From the NCBI GenBank assembly GCA_040901445.1, contig JBBDYQ010000002.1, positions 124,001 to 188,000 on the forward strand: a stretch of DNA of 64,000 nt, in the 5' to 3' direction. The notes beneath the pieces were generated by a model. The model had not been told where the DNA came from, searched no databases, and worked only from the letters and a program-made list of their open reading frames with translations. The DNA comes from Thermoleophilaceae bacterium. GTDB taxonomy: Bacteria; Actinomycetota; Thermoleophilia; Solirubrobacterales; Thermoleophilaceae. Each line of letters starts with the position of its first letter. The stretch's first letter is position 1. The translations under genes and the position numbers were made by a program. This document shows positions 32,440 to 40,228 of this stretch, in pieces.

Positions 32440-32850
32440 TCAGTCCTCCGACGGCGCGCCGGACATGATCTCCCGGACGTCGATCCACTCGTACAGCGGC
32501 TCCCCGCCCGGGCCGGGCTCGGAGGAGACGTAGGCCGCGATCTCGAGCGCGCGCTCGTGCGACTCGACGTCGATCATGAACCAGCCGGCGATCAGGTCGC
32601 TGGTCTCGGGGTGCGGGCCGTCGGTGGTGACCGGCGCGGCGTCCGGGCCGCCGTAGCGCACCCAGGTGCGCGCCGGCGTGAGCGCCTGCCCGTCGACGTA
32701 CTCGCCGTTCTCCCGGAGCAGCCCGCTGACGTGCCTGAGGAAGGCCATGTGCGCCTCCACGTCCTCGGGCGCCCACTGGTCCATCGGGGGAAAGGGATGG
32801 TGCGGCTCCGGGCCGCCGCGGTAGTGCTTGAGCAGCAGGTACTTCGGCAT
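32440..32850 (-). CDS. DGPF/YCII-related protein, second copy
   Basis: A 136-residue YCII-like protein starting MPKYLLLKHYRGGPEP with an AGGAG ribosome site. The family core appears as VTTDGPHPETSDLIAGWFMIDVESHERALEIAAYV, so the hallmark DGPF is changed to DGPH. It is the upstream partner of the ECF42 sigma gene and the first gene of the pair. Confidence 0.8.
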   Translation of the reverse strand: MPKYLLLKHYRGGPEPHHPFPPMDQWAPEDVEAHMAFLRHVSGLLRENGEYVDGQALTPARTWVRYGGPDAAPVTTDGPHPETSDLIAGWFMIDVESHERALEIAAYVSSEPGPGGEPLYEWIDVREIMSGAPSED

Positions 32851-33176
32851 GGTGATCTCCTGATGTCGTGGCCGCGCCCTTCGCGGCCCTCACCTGGTGA
32901 GCGGAGCCGGTCAGAGCTTCTCGACATCGAACCACTCATCCAGCTTCAAGACCGTCGCGCAGGGGGAATTCCCACCGGTCCAGCGTCCCGGCGCCAGACG
33001 AGGTCGCGGTTGCTGAGGCCGTGAGTCGTTCGCTGGTGATGGTGGCGCTCACCTGCGCTGACGTTCGCCCCACTGCCCGATCAGTCCCTCGACCGCGCGC
33101 GGAAGGGTCGTCTCGAAGTTCGACGTCGCCGTGGCCTGGGTGTCCACGCACCTGGATCCGCCACCGATTCGGGTAA
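32851..33176. other. 326-bp gap, no gene supported
   Basis: A hairpin GGCCGCG/CGCGGCC (32870-32888) lies in the leader of the DGPF gene, and minus-strand TGTCGA (32926-32921) matches the -35 expected for ECF42 promoters, without a clear -10. An 88-codon minus-strand frame at 32936-33202 has no ribosome site and odd composition, so it is not called. Confidence 0.4.
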
Positions 33177-33458
33177 TCATCGCGAGGCTGGTGAACCGTC
33201 ATCCCTCACTGACCCGAGCAACCTCATGACGACGGAGACGACAGTCTCGGTCGCAACACCTTCGCCGACTGTGATCGCCCCCTCCCGCACCCTGTCCAAC
33301 CATCGTCGGGTGCGGGGCCCGGGGTCTCCACTCTCGGTTCCGCCATCTCCTTCGATCGCCTCGGTGAGCGCCCGACGGTCGCTGTCGGATACACGTAAAC
33401 CTTCGAGCGCCGCGTCAATCGAGAGCGTGTTCACGTTGAATTGAGCGTGCTGACGCAT
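33177..33458 (-). CDS. Small hypothetical protein
   Basis: A 93-residue protein. ATG 33458 follows a strong GGAGGAAAC ribosome site, which is the main support for the gene. Residues 8-50 are polar and helical (VNTLSIDAALEGLRVSDSDR), a GTESGDPGPRTRRWLDRV linker follows, and the C-terminus is mildly hydrophobic. No family is recognised with confidence. It has lower GC in places than its neighbours. Confidence 0.5.
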   Translation of the reverse strand: MRQHAQFNVNTLSIDAALEGLRVSDSDRRALTEAIEGDGGTESGDPGPRTRRWLDRVREGAITVGEGVATETVVSVVMRLLGSVRDDGSPASR

Positions 33459-33546
33459 GTTTCCTCCGGCCGAGGCAACCGCGGTCGAACAGCGGATCGA
33501 AGTTTCAGCCACGATCAGCGAGGCTCTGGCTGATGCCTTGGACAAG

Positions 33547-33575
33547 CAAGAGCCCCCCGGTTTGGGGGGCTCTTG
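33547..33575 (-). terminator. 12-bp-stem hairpin downstream of tRNA-fMet
   Basis: CAAGAGCCCCCC (33547-33558), loop GGTTT, GGGGGGCTCTTG (33564-33575): a perfect 12-bp stem. It lies 39 bp downstream of the minus-strand tRNA and would end its transcript. The flanks are only weakly T-rich. Confidence 0.7.
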
Positions 33576-33613
33576 TCTCATCGACGGCGCCGGTTTGGTC
33601 ACCGTCTCCGATA

Positions 33614-33687
<74 letters not shown>

Positions 33688-33726
33688 ACGCTGACTCCTA
33701 AAGATAGCGCCGTCGCGGAAAAGCCG

Positions 33727-34314
33727 TCAACCGCCGGGCGCCGCCTTGCGAGCGGCTTCGAGCAGCTCCTCGTTGGAGGCGTTGTCGCCCGAGTGCTCGG
33801 CCAGGTGGGTGTAGGGCACGGAGCCGTCGGAGAGCACGATCATCACCCCTCCGAGCTGGGCCGGGTGGCCGACCGTGCGGCCCTGGCGCACGCGGGCGCG
33901 CAGGCCGCGGCGCAGGCCGTCCACGATCCGGCGCGGGCCCATCACCTCGTTGGCCGTGCCCACCTTGGTGCCGGCGGCGCGGTAGGCCTCGCGGCGATGG
34001 TCCACCAGAAGCTCCAGGTCCACGCCCTGGCTCTCTCGGAAGTGCTCCGCATTCGCGGGCGTGCCCATGCCGATGACGGCCACGCGAACGCCGACGGCCT
34101 CGAACTCGTCCCGGGCGCGATGCAACTGCACCGCGTGCGCGCGGCAGTACGTTCAGCCGTAGTGGCGCAGGAAGACCAGCAGAGCCGGCCGCTCGCGCCA
34201 GAGGTCGCCGAGGCGGACGTCGTTGCCGCGCCAGTCCTGCAGGACGATGTCCGCCAGCTCGTCCGCGCGCTGCAGGGCGTGGGTGCGCTGACGGTCCTTG
34301 GCGAAGCCCAGCAC
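33727..34314 (-). CDS. Selenoprotein: peroxiredoxin-like (SelL-related/PRXL2-type) redox protein
   Basis: A 195-residue AhpC/TSA-like thioredoxin-fold protein. It is read from GTG 34314 through an in-frame TGA at 34155-34153 (residue 54) to TGA-free sequence ending APGG. Around the TGA the frame reads LLVFLRHYG-U-TYCRAHAVQL. The TGA occupies the first redox position of the C-x-x-C motif (U54, C57), and similarity to the family is continuous on both sides (ELADIVLQDWRGNDVRLGDL before, VRVAVIGMGTPANAEHF after). A -10 box TAGGGT (34327-34322) predicts a leaderless start at 34315. A hairpin directly follows the TGA. An annotation starting after the TGA would lose the active site. Confidence 0.82.
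34125..34148 (-). promoter_or_regulatory. SECIS-like hairpin after the UGA codon
   Basis: Beginning 4 nt after the TGA on the minus strand, ACTGC pairs with GCAGT and CGCG with CGCG around a CGCA loop, with a GT bulge on the 3' arm. Its position (apex 14-17 nt after UGA) is near that of bacterial SECIS elements, but the usual GGU-type loop is not obvious. Confidence 0.45.
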
Positions 34315-34321
34315 GCCGCGA

Positions 34322-34327
34322 ACCCTA
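34322..34327 (-). promoter_or_regulatory. -10 box TAGGGT of selenoprotein gene
   Basis: The minus-strand hexamer predicts a transcription start at 34315, one base before the GTG at 34314. Confidence 0.5.
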
Positions 34328-34331
34328 CATC

Positions 34332-34405
34332 GAACGTCCCGAACTCCCCCGGTATAGGGGGGCGCGCGGGACGTTCATCATTTCGGGGCGCGCGGGACGT
34401 TCATC
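34332..34405. repeat. Direct and inverted repeats between selenoprotein and ppx genes
   Basis: GGGGCGCGCGGGACGTTCATC occurs at 34359-34379 and again at 34385-34405 (period 26). Its GGGACGTTC part is the inverse of GAACGTCCC at 34332-34340. Three copies of one nonamer within 75 bp suggest a protein binding site or simple duplication. Confidence 0.5.
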
Positions 34406-34410
34406 GCTTC

Positions 34411-34455
34411 GCGGCGGGCGGGGCGGGCGGGGCGGGCGCGGCGCGCGGGGCGGGC
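34411..34455 (+). repeat. G-rich tandem tract upstream of ppx
   Basis: GGCGGGCGGGGCGGGCGGGG and on: tandem GGGGCGGGC units with at least four close G-runs, able in principle to form a G-quadruplex. It ends directly at the -10 box of the ppx gene and covers the place of the -35. Confidence 0.55.
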
Positions 34456-34461
34456 TAGGAT
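34456..34461 (+). promoter_or_regulatory. -10 box TAGGAT of ppx gene
   Basis: The hexamer predicts a start at about 34468, four bases before ATG 34472. There is no ribosome site. Confidence 0.45.
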
Positions 34462-34471
34462 CGCCGACGCC

Positions 34472-35395
34472 ATGCGCGTCGCCGTCGTCGACCTCGGCAC
34501 GAACTCCACCCGGCTGCTCGTGGCCGAGGTGGACGACGGCCGCATCACGGCAGAGCTCGACCGTCGCACCAGCGTCACGCGCCTGGGTGAGCAGGTGGAT
34601 GCCAGCGGCCGGCTGGCGGACGCCGCCGTGGAGCGGGTGTTCGCGGCGCTCGAGGGCTACCGCGAAGCGATCGAGGGAGCCGGGGCCCGCGTGGCGGTGG
34701 CCACCAGCGCCGTGCGCGACGCCGCCAACGGCGAGGCGTTCCGCGCGCAGCTGCGCGAGCGCTTCGGGATCGATGCGCGCACGATCTCCGGTGACGAGGA
34801 GGCGCGCCTCACCTTCCTCGGGGCGACGAGCGGCCGGCCGGCCGACGGCGAGACCCTCGTGCTCGACATCGGCGGCGGCAGCACGGAGTACGTGACCGGC
34901 GTACCCGGCGCGGCGCCGGACTTCCACGTGTCCACGCGCGCGGGATCGGTGCGCCAGACCGAGCGCCACCTGAGCACGGACCCGCCGTCGCCGGACGAGG
35001 TCGCCGAGCTCGCGGAGGCGGTGCGGGGGATCGTGGCGAGCGAGGTACCGGACTTCGTGCGCGCGACAACCACCCGCGGCATCGCCGTGGCCGGCACCGC
35101 CACGTCGCTGGCCGCCATCGACCAGGAGCTCGACCCCTACGACCCCGAGCGCGTGCACGGGTACACGCTGAGCCTGGCCGCCGCCGAGCGGATCCTGGCC
35201 ATGCTCGCAGCGCTGGCGCTTGCCCAGCGGCGCGAGACAGCGGGCCTGCATCCCGACCGCGCCCCCACGATCGTGGCCGGCGCGGTGATCCTCGTTGAGT
35301 CCATGCGCGCTTTCGGCCTGGACGAGATGGAGGTAAGCGAGGCCGACATCCTGCACGGAGCGGCGCTTCAGGCCGGCGAGCGGACCGGCCCCTGA
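34472..35395 (+). CDS. ppx: Exopolyphosphatase / pppGpp phosphohydrolase family
   Basis: A 307-residue Ppx/GppA protein of the ASKHA fold, the short actinobacterial form without the C-terminal HD domain. Motifs are VVDLGTNSTRLLV at the N-terminus (phosphate 1), ATSAVRDAANGEAF, DEEARLTFLGA, LVLDIGGGSTEYV (phosphate 2) and GTATSLAAIDQEL. It removes terminal phosphate from polyphosphate or pppGpp. It is transcribed from a leaderless-type promoter next to a G-rich tract and divergent to the selenoprotein gene. Confidence 0.88.
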   Translation: MRVAVVDLGTNSTRLLVAEVDDGRITAELDRRTSVTRLGEQVDASGRLADAAVERVFAALEGYREAIEGAGARVAVATSAVRDAANGEAFRAQLRERFGIDARTISGDEEARLTFLGATSGRPADGETLVLDIGGGSTEYVTGVPGAAPDFHVSTRAGSVRQTERHLSTDPPSPDEVAELAEAVRGIVASEVPDFVRATTTRGIAVAGTATSLAAIDQELDPYDPERVHGYTLSLAAAERILAMLAALALAQRRETAGLHPDRAPTIVAGAVILVESMRAFGLDEMEVSEADILHGAALQAGERTGP

Positions 35396-35473
35396 CTGCC
35401 GGTCCGCCGCCCATGGACTCCCTGGACGGATGTTGGATGTTCGTCCGCCCCCGTCAGGGGGTACACTTGCTTG

Positions 35474-35671
35474 CGCCGGGTCAGGAACAGTCGTGCGGTC
35501 TGGCCGACGGTTCCGTAAAGTCCCGGTACATAGGTTCGAGCGATAGCCGTATCGTATCGGCGCCTCCCGCCGCTCGAACCGTTTAATGGCCCTTTCAAGG
35601 CACGTACCCCTGCCCGTCCTGAGGGGGCCGATTTGAGAGCCGCCCGGAGAGATCCGGGCGGTTCTTTTTTT
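35474..35671 (+). ncRNA. Unidentified structured RNA with strong terminator
   Basis: The 353-bp gap between ppx and the convergent ThDP gene has no ORF but much structure. GGTTCGAGCG (35533-35542) pairs with CGCTCGAACC (35571-35580) over 10 bp. GGCCCTTTC pairs with GAGGGGGCC (about 35588-35627). TCAGGA near 35481 can pair with TCCTGA near 35617. A textbook terminator closes it. A TACACT box at 35462-35467 suggests a start near 35474. It matches no tmRNA, SRP, RNase P or 6S signature I can recognise. It could also be a long 3' UTR of ppx. Confidence 0.4.
35640..35671 (+). terminator. Intrinsic terminator
   Basis: CCGCCCGGA (35640-35648), loop GAGA, TCCGGGCGG (35653-35661), then TTCTTTTTTT. 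It is the only classical Rho-independent terminator in the window and reads on the plus strand. Confidence 0.88.
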
Positions 35672-35748
35672 CCGCGGCGCCTCCCGCCGCTCGGGAGGCT
35701 GGAACGGAAGCTCCTGCGAAAACTTGCGGTCGGCGAAAAGCTGGCGCG

Positions 35749-37401
35749 TCAGGCCAAGTTGGCCTTGCGCGGATATACGACGGTGGGGTCGGTGAGCACG
35801 TTCACGAGCGCCGGCCTGCCCGACTCGAACGCGCGCTCGAGCGCCGGGCGCAGCTCGTCCGGCGAGCGCACGAGCTCGCCGTGCCCGCCCAGGGCCTCGA
35901 CCACCTTGTCGTAGCGGCACTCCGGCTGGAGCTCGGCCGCCACGGAGTAGCCGTAGAGGAACTCCATCGGATGCTTCTCGAGCGCCCAGATGCCGTTGTT
36001 GCCCATCACGGCGACCACGGGGATGCCGTGGCGCACCATGGTGTCGAACTCCATCCCCGCGAAGCCGAAGGCGCCGTCGCCCATCAGCAGGCAGACCTGC
36101 TTGTCCGGCCGGGCGAGCTTGGCGGCCATGGCGTAGCCGGGGCCCGCGCCCAGACAGCCGAACGGGCCCGGGTCCATCCAGCAGCCCGGCTCGTAGGTCT
36201 GCACGACGCGGCCCGCATAGGAGACGAAGTCGCCCCCGTCGCCCACCACCACGGCGTCGCGGTCGAGCACCTGCGCGAGCTCGGCGTAGAGGCGCATCGG
36301 GTGAAGCGGCGAGCGCGAGTCCGATAGCTGCTCGGCCTCGCCCGCACGCTTCTCGTCCTCGACAGCGCGCAGCGACGCGATCCAGCCGGAGCGGTCCGGT
36401 CCGCCCGCGGCGCCCTCGCGCAGCGCGTCGAGCGTGGCGCCCACGCCGCCGTAGAGCTCGGCCGCCACCTCGCGCGGATGCGCGCGCTCGGGCGGCGCGT
36501 CACCGACGACCACGATCTGCGTGTCCTCGCCGAACGAGCCGCCGAAACCGAGGCGGAAGTCCATCGGCACGCCGATGACCAGCGCCACGTCGGCGCCCTT
36601 CAGGGCGTCGGATCGCGCGCGCGAGAAGAAGTTCGCGTGGTCGGCGGGCATGCAGCCGCGCGCCAGGCCGTTGACGAGCACGGGGATGCCGAGCTCCTCG
36701 CTGAGGCGCACGAGCGCCTCCTCCCCGTGGGCCCAGTAGAGCCCGGTGCCGGCCATGATGGCCGGGCGCTCGGCGCCGCGCAGGAGCTCGGCCGCGCGGT
36801 CCACGCCGTCGGCGGCGGGAACCGAACGCGGATCGGGCAGCTCGGCGGCGCCACCGGCGGCGCCCTCGCCCTCCATGAAGACCTGGTCGAGCGGGAAGTC
36901 CACGAACGTGGGGCCGGTGGGAGGCTCGAGCGTGGCGCGCAGCGCCTGGTCCACCAGGCCGGGGATCTCGGCTGTCGTCCCGGCCGTGCGTGCCGACTTG
37001 ACCAGCGGGGAGACGAACGGCACGTGGTCGATCTCCTGCAGGGACCCCTGCCCCCAGCGGAACGCGGGAGCCCGGCCGCCGAGCACCAGCATGGGCGAGT
37101 TGTTCTGCAGAGCGGCGCCCATCGCGCTCATCCCGTTGGTCACACCCGGGCCGGCGGTCAGCGCGCACACGCCGGGCTCGCGCGTGACCTTGGCCCAGCC
37201 CTCGGCGGCGAAGGCCGCGGACTGCTCGTGGCGGGTGTCGACGATGTCGATCCCCTCCTCGCGGCAGCCGTCGTAGATCGAGAACAGGTGGCCGCCGGAC
37301 AGGGTGAAGAGCTTCGAGACGCCGTGGGCCCGCAGACGCTGGGCGACCAGCCGCCCGCCGTGGACCTGCGTCGCCTCCTGTGAAGGCGTTTCGGTGGACA
37401 T
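35749..37401 (-). CDS. ThDP-dependent enzyme, acetolactate-synthase-like
   Basis: A 550-residue thiamine-diphosphate enzyme of the IlvB / oxalyl-CoA decarboxylase / 2-hydroxyacyl-CoA lyase group. The catalytic glutamate lies in [15 protein letters not shown] near residue 60. The ThDP motif [32 protein letters not shown] starts near residue 430. [13 protein letters not shown] and [10 protein letters not shown] are typical inner segments. No regulatory small subunit (ilvN) is near, so a catabolic lyase or decarboxylase role is more likely than branched-chain synthesis. ATG 37401 equals the start predicted from TAGGCT at 37413-37408. Confidence 0.8.
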   Translation of the reverse strand: MSTETPSQEATQVHGGRLVAQRLRAHGVSKLFTLSGGHLFSIYDGCREEGIDIVDTRHEQSAAFAAEGWAKVTREPGVCALTAGPGVTNGMSAMGAALQNNSPMLVLGGRAPAFRWGQGSLQEIDHVPFVSPLVKSARTAGTTAEIPGLVDQALRATLEPPTGPTFVDFPLDQVFMEGEGAAGGAAELPDPRSVPAADGVDRAAELLRGAERPAIMAGTGLYWAHGEEALVRLSEELGIPVLVNGLARGCMPADHANFFSRARSDALKGADVALVIGVPMDFRLGFGGSFGEDTQIVVVGDAPPERAHPREVAAELYGGVGATLDALREGAAGGPDRSGWIASLRAVEDEKRAGEAEQLSDSRSPLHPMRLYAELAQVLDRDAVVVGDGGDFVSYAGRVVQTYEPGCWMDPGPFGCLGAGPGYAMAAKLARPDKQVCLLMGDGAFGFAGMEFDTMVRHGIPVVAVMGNNGIWALEKHPMEFLYGYSVAAELQPECRYDKVVEALGGHGELVRSPDELRPALERAFESGRPALVNVLTDPTVVYPRKANLA

Positions 37402-37407
37402 TCCGCG

Positions 37408-37437
37408 AGCCTATTGGATCGGTCGATGAGGTAGAAC
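37408..37437. promoter_or_regulatory. Divergent near-leaderless promoters
   Basis: Minus TAGGCT (37413-37408) predicts 37401, the first base of the ThDP gene. Plus TAGAAC (37432-37437) predicts 37444, one base before the hydrolase ATG; its last base deviates from T. Confidence 0.45.
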
Positions 37438-37444
37438 CTCCTCG

Positions 37445-38329
37445 ATGGGCGATCTCGACGGCGACTTCGGAGGCACCTTCCCCTTCGAGGCCCGCTTCGC
37501 GGCCGTGGGCGACGTCCGGCTGCACTACGTGGACGAGGGGCCGCGCGACGCCGCGCCCATCCTCATGCTCCACGGCAATCCCACGTGGAGCTACATGTAC
37601 CGCGGGCCGATCGCGTCGCTGGCCGCGCGCGGCCACCGCTGCGTGGCCTTCGACCACATGGGCTTCGGCCGCTCGGACAAGCCCGCCGACCCGCGCCGCT
37701 ACCGCCTGGCCGGCCACGTGGAGAACGCCGTCGGGCTGCTGGACCAGCTGGACCTGACGGACGTCACGCTGCTGCTGCACGACTGGGGCGGGCCGATCGG
37801 GCTGGGCGCGGCGGTCGAGCGCCCCGACCGGGTCCGCGCGATCGTGGCGATGAACACCTGGGCCTGGGAGCTGCCCAGCTTCCTGCCGCCTTTCCTGCGC
37901 CAGTTCCGCAGCGAGGGCCTCGGGGAGCTGCTGGCACTCGGCGCCAACCTGTTCGTCGAATCGATCCCCGGGGGGATGTTCCGGCGTGACGCCGACCCGC
38001 GGATGATGGACGCCTACCGCGCACCGTTCCCCGACTACTGGTCGCGCATCGGCACGCTGGCCTTTCCGCGCGACATCCCGCTCACCGAGCGCGACCCGAG
38101 CGCGTCCGCCATTGCCCGCATCCAGGACAGCCTGCCCGGGATGGACCGGCCCCTGTTGCTCGTCTGGGGCATGCGCGATCGCGTGTTCCAACCGGTCTTC
38201 ATCGAGCAGTGGCGCGAGCTCGTGCCGGGCGTCCGGGTGGTGGCGCTGGAGGACGCAAGCCACTATCTGGTGGAGGACCGGCCGGACGCCGTGGCCGACG
38301 CCGTGCACGAATTCGTCAAGAACCTGTGA
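37445..38329 (+). CDS. Haloalkane-dehalogenase-like alpha/beta hydrolase
   Basis: A 294-residue hydrolase. MLHGNPTWSYMYRG is the oxyanion region with the halide-type Asn. LLLHDWGGPIG carries an aspartate nucleophile as in haloalkane dehalogenases and epoxide hydrolases. A catalytic acid lies before FQPVF, and histidine lies in LEDASHYLVEDRPD. HGNPTWS and HDWGGP together favour the dehalogenase branch (DhmA/DhlA-type). The substrate is unproved. Confidence 0.83.
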   Translation: MGDLDGDFGGTFPFEARFAAVGDVRLHYVDEGPRDAAPILMLHGNPTWSYMYRGPIASLAARGHRCVAFDHMGFGRSDKPADPRRYRLAGHVENAVGLLDQLDLTDVTLLLHDWGGPIGLGAAVERPDRVRAIVAMNTWAWELPSFLPPFLRQFRSEGLGELLALGANLFVESIPGGMFRRDADPRMMDAYRAPFPDYWSRIGTLAFPRDIPLTERDPSASAIARIQDSLPGMDRPLLLVWGMRDRVFQPVFIEQWRELVPGVRVVALEDASHYLVEDRPDAVADAVHEFVKNL

Positions 38330-38335
38330 CGAGAG

Positions 38336-38366
38336 TTGACAGACCCCCGGGTGCCGGCGCTACCGT
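38336..38366 (+). promoter_or_regulatory. Promoter before 56-residue ORF
   Basis: TTGACA (38336-38341) with TACCGT (38361-38366) 19 bp away. The decamer GTTGACAGAC is identical to the one at the promoter of precursor peptide 2 (30843-30852). Confidence 0.4.
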
Positions 38367-38402
38367 GACGTGCATCACGCACCCGACAACGAAGGGGGAG
38401 GA

Positions 38403-38573
38403 ATGACAGAGATCCCAGGCATCGTCGTCCCCGCCGACGCCGAGCTCGACAGCGTGCTCGACGAGGTGGGAATGCACGAGCCGCTGATGGCCCTCCCGCA
38501 GTCGCCCGACGAGGGCGAGGGCTGGTCGGGCGCCATCGACGCAATGATCGCCGCAGGCCTGTTCGAGGTCTGA
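38403..38573 (+). CDS. 56-residue acidic peptide, unknown
   Basis: The ORF starts MTEIPGIVVPADAELDSVLD and ends AIDAMIAAGLFEV, with 13 acidic and almost no basic residues. AGGGGGAGG lies directly before ATG 38403, and a TTGACA promoter precedes it. It has no Gly-Gly motif and no signal peptide, and no family is recognised. Its own promoter and ribosome site make it a credible gene. It lies alone between a hydrolase and a convergent gene. Confidence 0.5.
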   Translation: MTEIPGIVVPADAELDSVLDEVGMHEPLMALPQSPDEGEGWSGAIDAMIAAGLFEV

Positions 38574-38637
38574 GGCGAGCTCACGTCCGGGCGTCGGCAC
38601 ACCGGCCGACGCCCAGCCGCCCGCCAGGGAGCGTGGG

Positions 38638-40182
38638 TCAGCGGACGCGGAAGCGCTTGGTGTTCTGGCGCGTGAGCGTGGACTCCGTCACGCCGCCGCT
38701 CTGGATGGCGCGGCTGAGCAGCCGGTAGCTGCCGCGGCCGCGGATGCGGACGCGCGCCTCCCAGCGGCCGGCGCCGCGAGCGTCAAGCCAGACCGGCCGG
38801 CTGCAGGAGCGGGGGCGGCCGAAGCGGCGGCCCGTGTACCAGGCGCAGCGCCGGCCGCGCACACGCGCCAGCGCGTACTGGACCGAGGCCACACCCAGCT
38901 CGTCGGCGCTGGCCCGGCCGACCAGCCGCGACGGTGGGCGGCGGGCGCGGAAGACCTTGCGGTCGCGGGGGGCGGATATGCGGCTGCGCGGGTCGCCGCA
39001 GCCGTCGCCGTTGGCGTCGCTGCCGCGCCGCGTGCGGGGGCAGGCGTCGGCGGCGTCGGGGATGCCGTCGCCGTCATCGTCGGCATCGCACTCGTCGCCG
39101 GCGCCGTCGCGGTCGGTGTCGCGCTGCACCGGGTCGGGCAGGCCGGGGCAGGTGTCGCGGCCGTCGAGGGCACCGTCGCGGTCGGCGTCGTCGTAGCGGA
39201 AGCGCAGCACGCGCCCGCTGCCCGGGTCGGCCACGTAGAGCATGGCTCCCGGCGCCACCGCGGCGTCGGCGGGACGCGACAGCCCGACGAGCGCGTCGAG
39301 GTAGCGGGCGCCCGGCGCGGCCTGCGACACCCGGCCCTGCTGGGCCTCCTCGTCATCCGCGCCGGCACCGTCCTCTCCCGTCTCGACCGCGGTCGGGAGC
39401 GCGTACACCTGGACGCGGCCGTTGCCCGAGTCGGCCACCAGCAGCCGGCCGAGCGGGTCGCGGGCGAGGCCGCGGGGAGCCGACACCTGGCCCGGGCCCG
39501 AGCCGGGGCCGGCGATTGTCTCGAGATGCAGCCCGCGACGGTCGAAGACGCGCACCTCGCCGTCGGCCGCGCTGTCGTCGGAGACGTAGACGCGGCCGGC
39601 CGCGTCGCGCACCAGCCCCTCCGGGGCGAGGAACGTGGGCGGCTGCGCCACGCCGAAGGCCGACACGGGCACCTGGCGCCCGCCGGACGGGCGCCAGGAC
39701 TGCACCCGCACGTTGCCGCGCTCGGCCACGTGCACGCGCGCGGAGCGGTCCACGGCGAGAAAACGCGGATCGTCCATCTGCCCGAATGCCTGGCCGGTGC
39801 CCCCGAACGTGCGGCGCACCGTGCCGTCGTCCACGTACGAGTCGAACATCACGACGCGGTCGAGGCACGCGTCCGCCACGTAGATGCGGCCGCGGTTGTC
39901 GATCCGGATGCCCACCGGGCAGTCGAGCACGTCGTCACCCAGGGTGCGCAGGAGGGCGTTGCCGCTGCGCGCGTTGCCGTGGATCTCCACCCGTCCGCGG
40001 GCCGTGTCGGCCACGTACACCCGCCCGGCGTCGTCCGTCGCGACGCCCGTGGGCTGGGCGAAGCCCGGGATGGCGCCGTCGGCTTCGAAGCTGATGGCCG
40101 CCGCGGGCGCGGGCGCGGCGAGAGCGCAGCCGGCGGCTGCGAGCGCGAGTGGTCGGATGATGCGTGCGAGGGTGAGGGTCAC
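38638..40182 (-). CDS. Secreted NHL-repeat beta-propeller with TSP3 calcium repeats
   Basis: A 514-residue exported protein. The signal peptide is VTLTLARIIRPLALAAAGCA with cleavage after PAPAAA; this sets GTG 40182 within a longer open frame. About six NHL-type blades follow, each with the pattern G-V-A-x-D-x-x-G-R-x-Y-V-A-D (examples near residues 45, 95 and 245). Then come two aspartate-rich thrombospondin-type-3 repeats (DADRDGALDGRDTCPGLPD and DADDDGDGIPDAADACP), which bind calcium, and a basic beta domain. It is the last gene of an operon with a phosphatase and a cyclase, and is probably an extracellular binding protein. Confidence 0.8.
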   Translation of the reverse strand: MTLTLARIIRPLALAAAGCALAAPAPAAAISFEADGAIPGFAQPTGVATDDAGRVYVADTARGRVEIHGNARSGNALLRTLGDDVLDCPVGIRIDNRGRIYVADACLDRVVMFDSYVDDGTVRRTFGGTGQAFGQMDDPRFLAVDRSARVHVAERGNVRVQSWRPSGGRQVPVSAFGVAQPPTFLAPEGLVRDAAGRVYVSDDSAADGEVRVFDRRGLHLETIAGPGSGPGQVSAPRGLARDPLGRLLVADSGNGRVQVYALPTAVETGEDGAGADDEEAQQGRVSQAAPGARYLDALVGLSRPADAAVAPGAMLYVADPGSGRVLRFRYDDADRDGALDGRDTCPGLPDPVQRDTDRDGAGDECDADDDGDGIPDAADACPRTRRGSDANGDGCGDPRSRISAPRDRKVFRARRPPSRLVGRASADELGVASVQYALARVRGRRCAWYTGRRFGRPRSCSRPVWLDARGAGRWEARVRIRGRGSYRLLSRAIQSGGVTESTLTRQNTKRFRVR

Positions 40183-40228
40183 GAGTCGGTCCGGCGTGCG
40201 CGGGGCCGTGCCGCGCGCCGTATCCAGA

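Noticed and set aside
31253-32850. Second ECF42 module as regulator of the peptide cassette
   Set aside because: It is convergent and separated by a hairpin, and the peptide promoters are sigma-70-like, not ECF-like.
32936-33202. 88-codon minus-strand ORF
   Set aside because: No ribosome site, no family similarity and a composition like antisense shadows.
33727-34131. A 134-residue peroxiredoxin-like protein starting after the TGA
   Set aside because: It lacks the redox motif and has no ribosome site, whereas the upstream frame is homologous and has a promoter, so the TGA is read as selenocysteine.
34332-34455. CRISPR array
   Set aside because: There are only two direct repeats with a 5-bp spacer and a low-complexity G-tract; no cas genes.
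35474-35671. tmRNA, 6S RNA, SRP RNA or RNase P RNA
   Set aside because: None of the conserved sequence blocks (tag reading frame, GGTCAGG-type SRP loop, RNase P core) is present, and 5' and 3' ends do not pair as in 6S.
38403-38573. Third double-glycine precursor peptide
   Set aside because: It has no Gly-Gly motif and no DLEPDEE-like leader; only the promoter decamer is shared.
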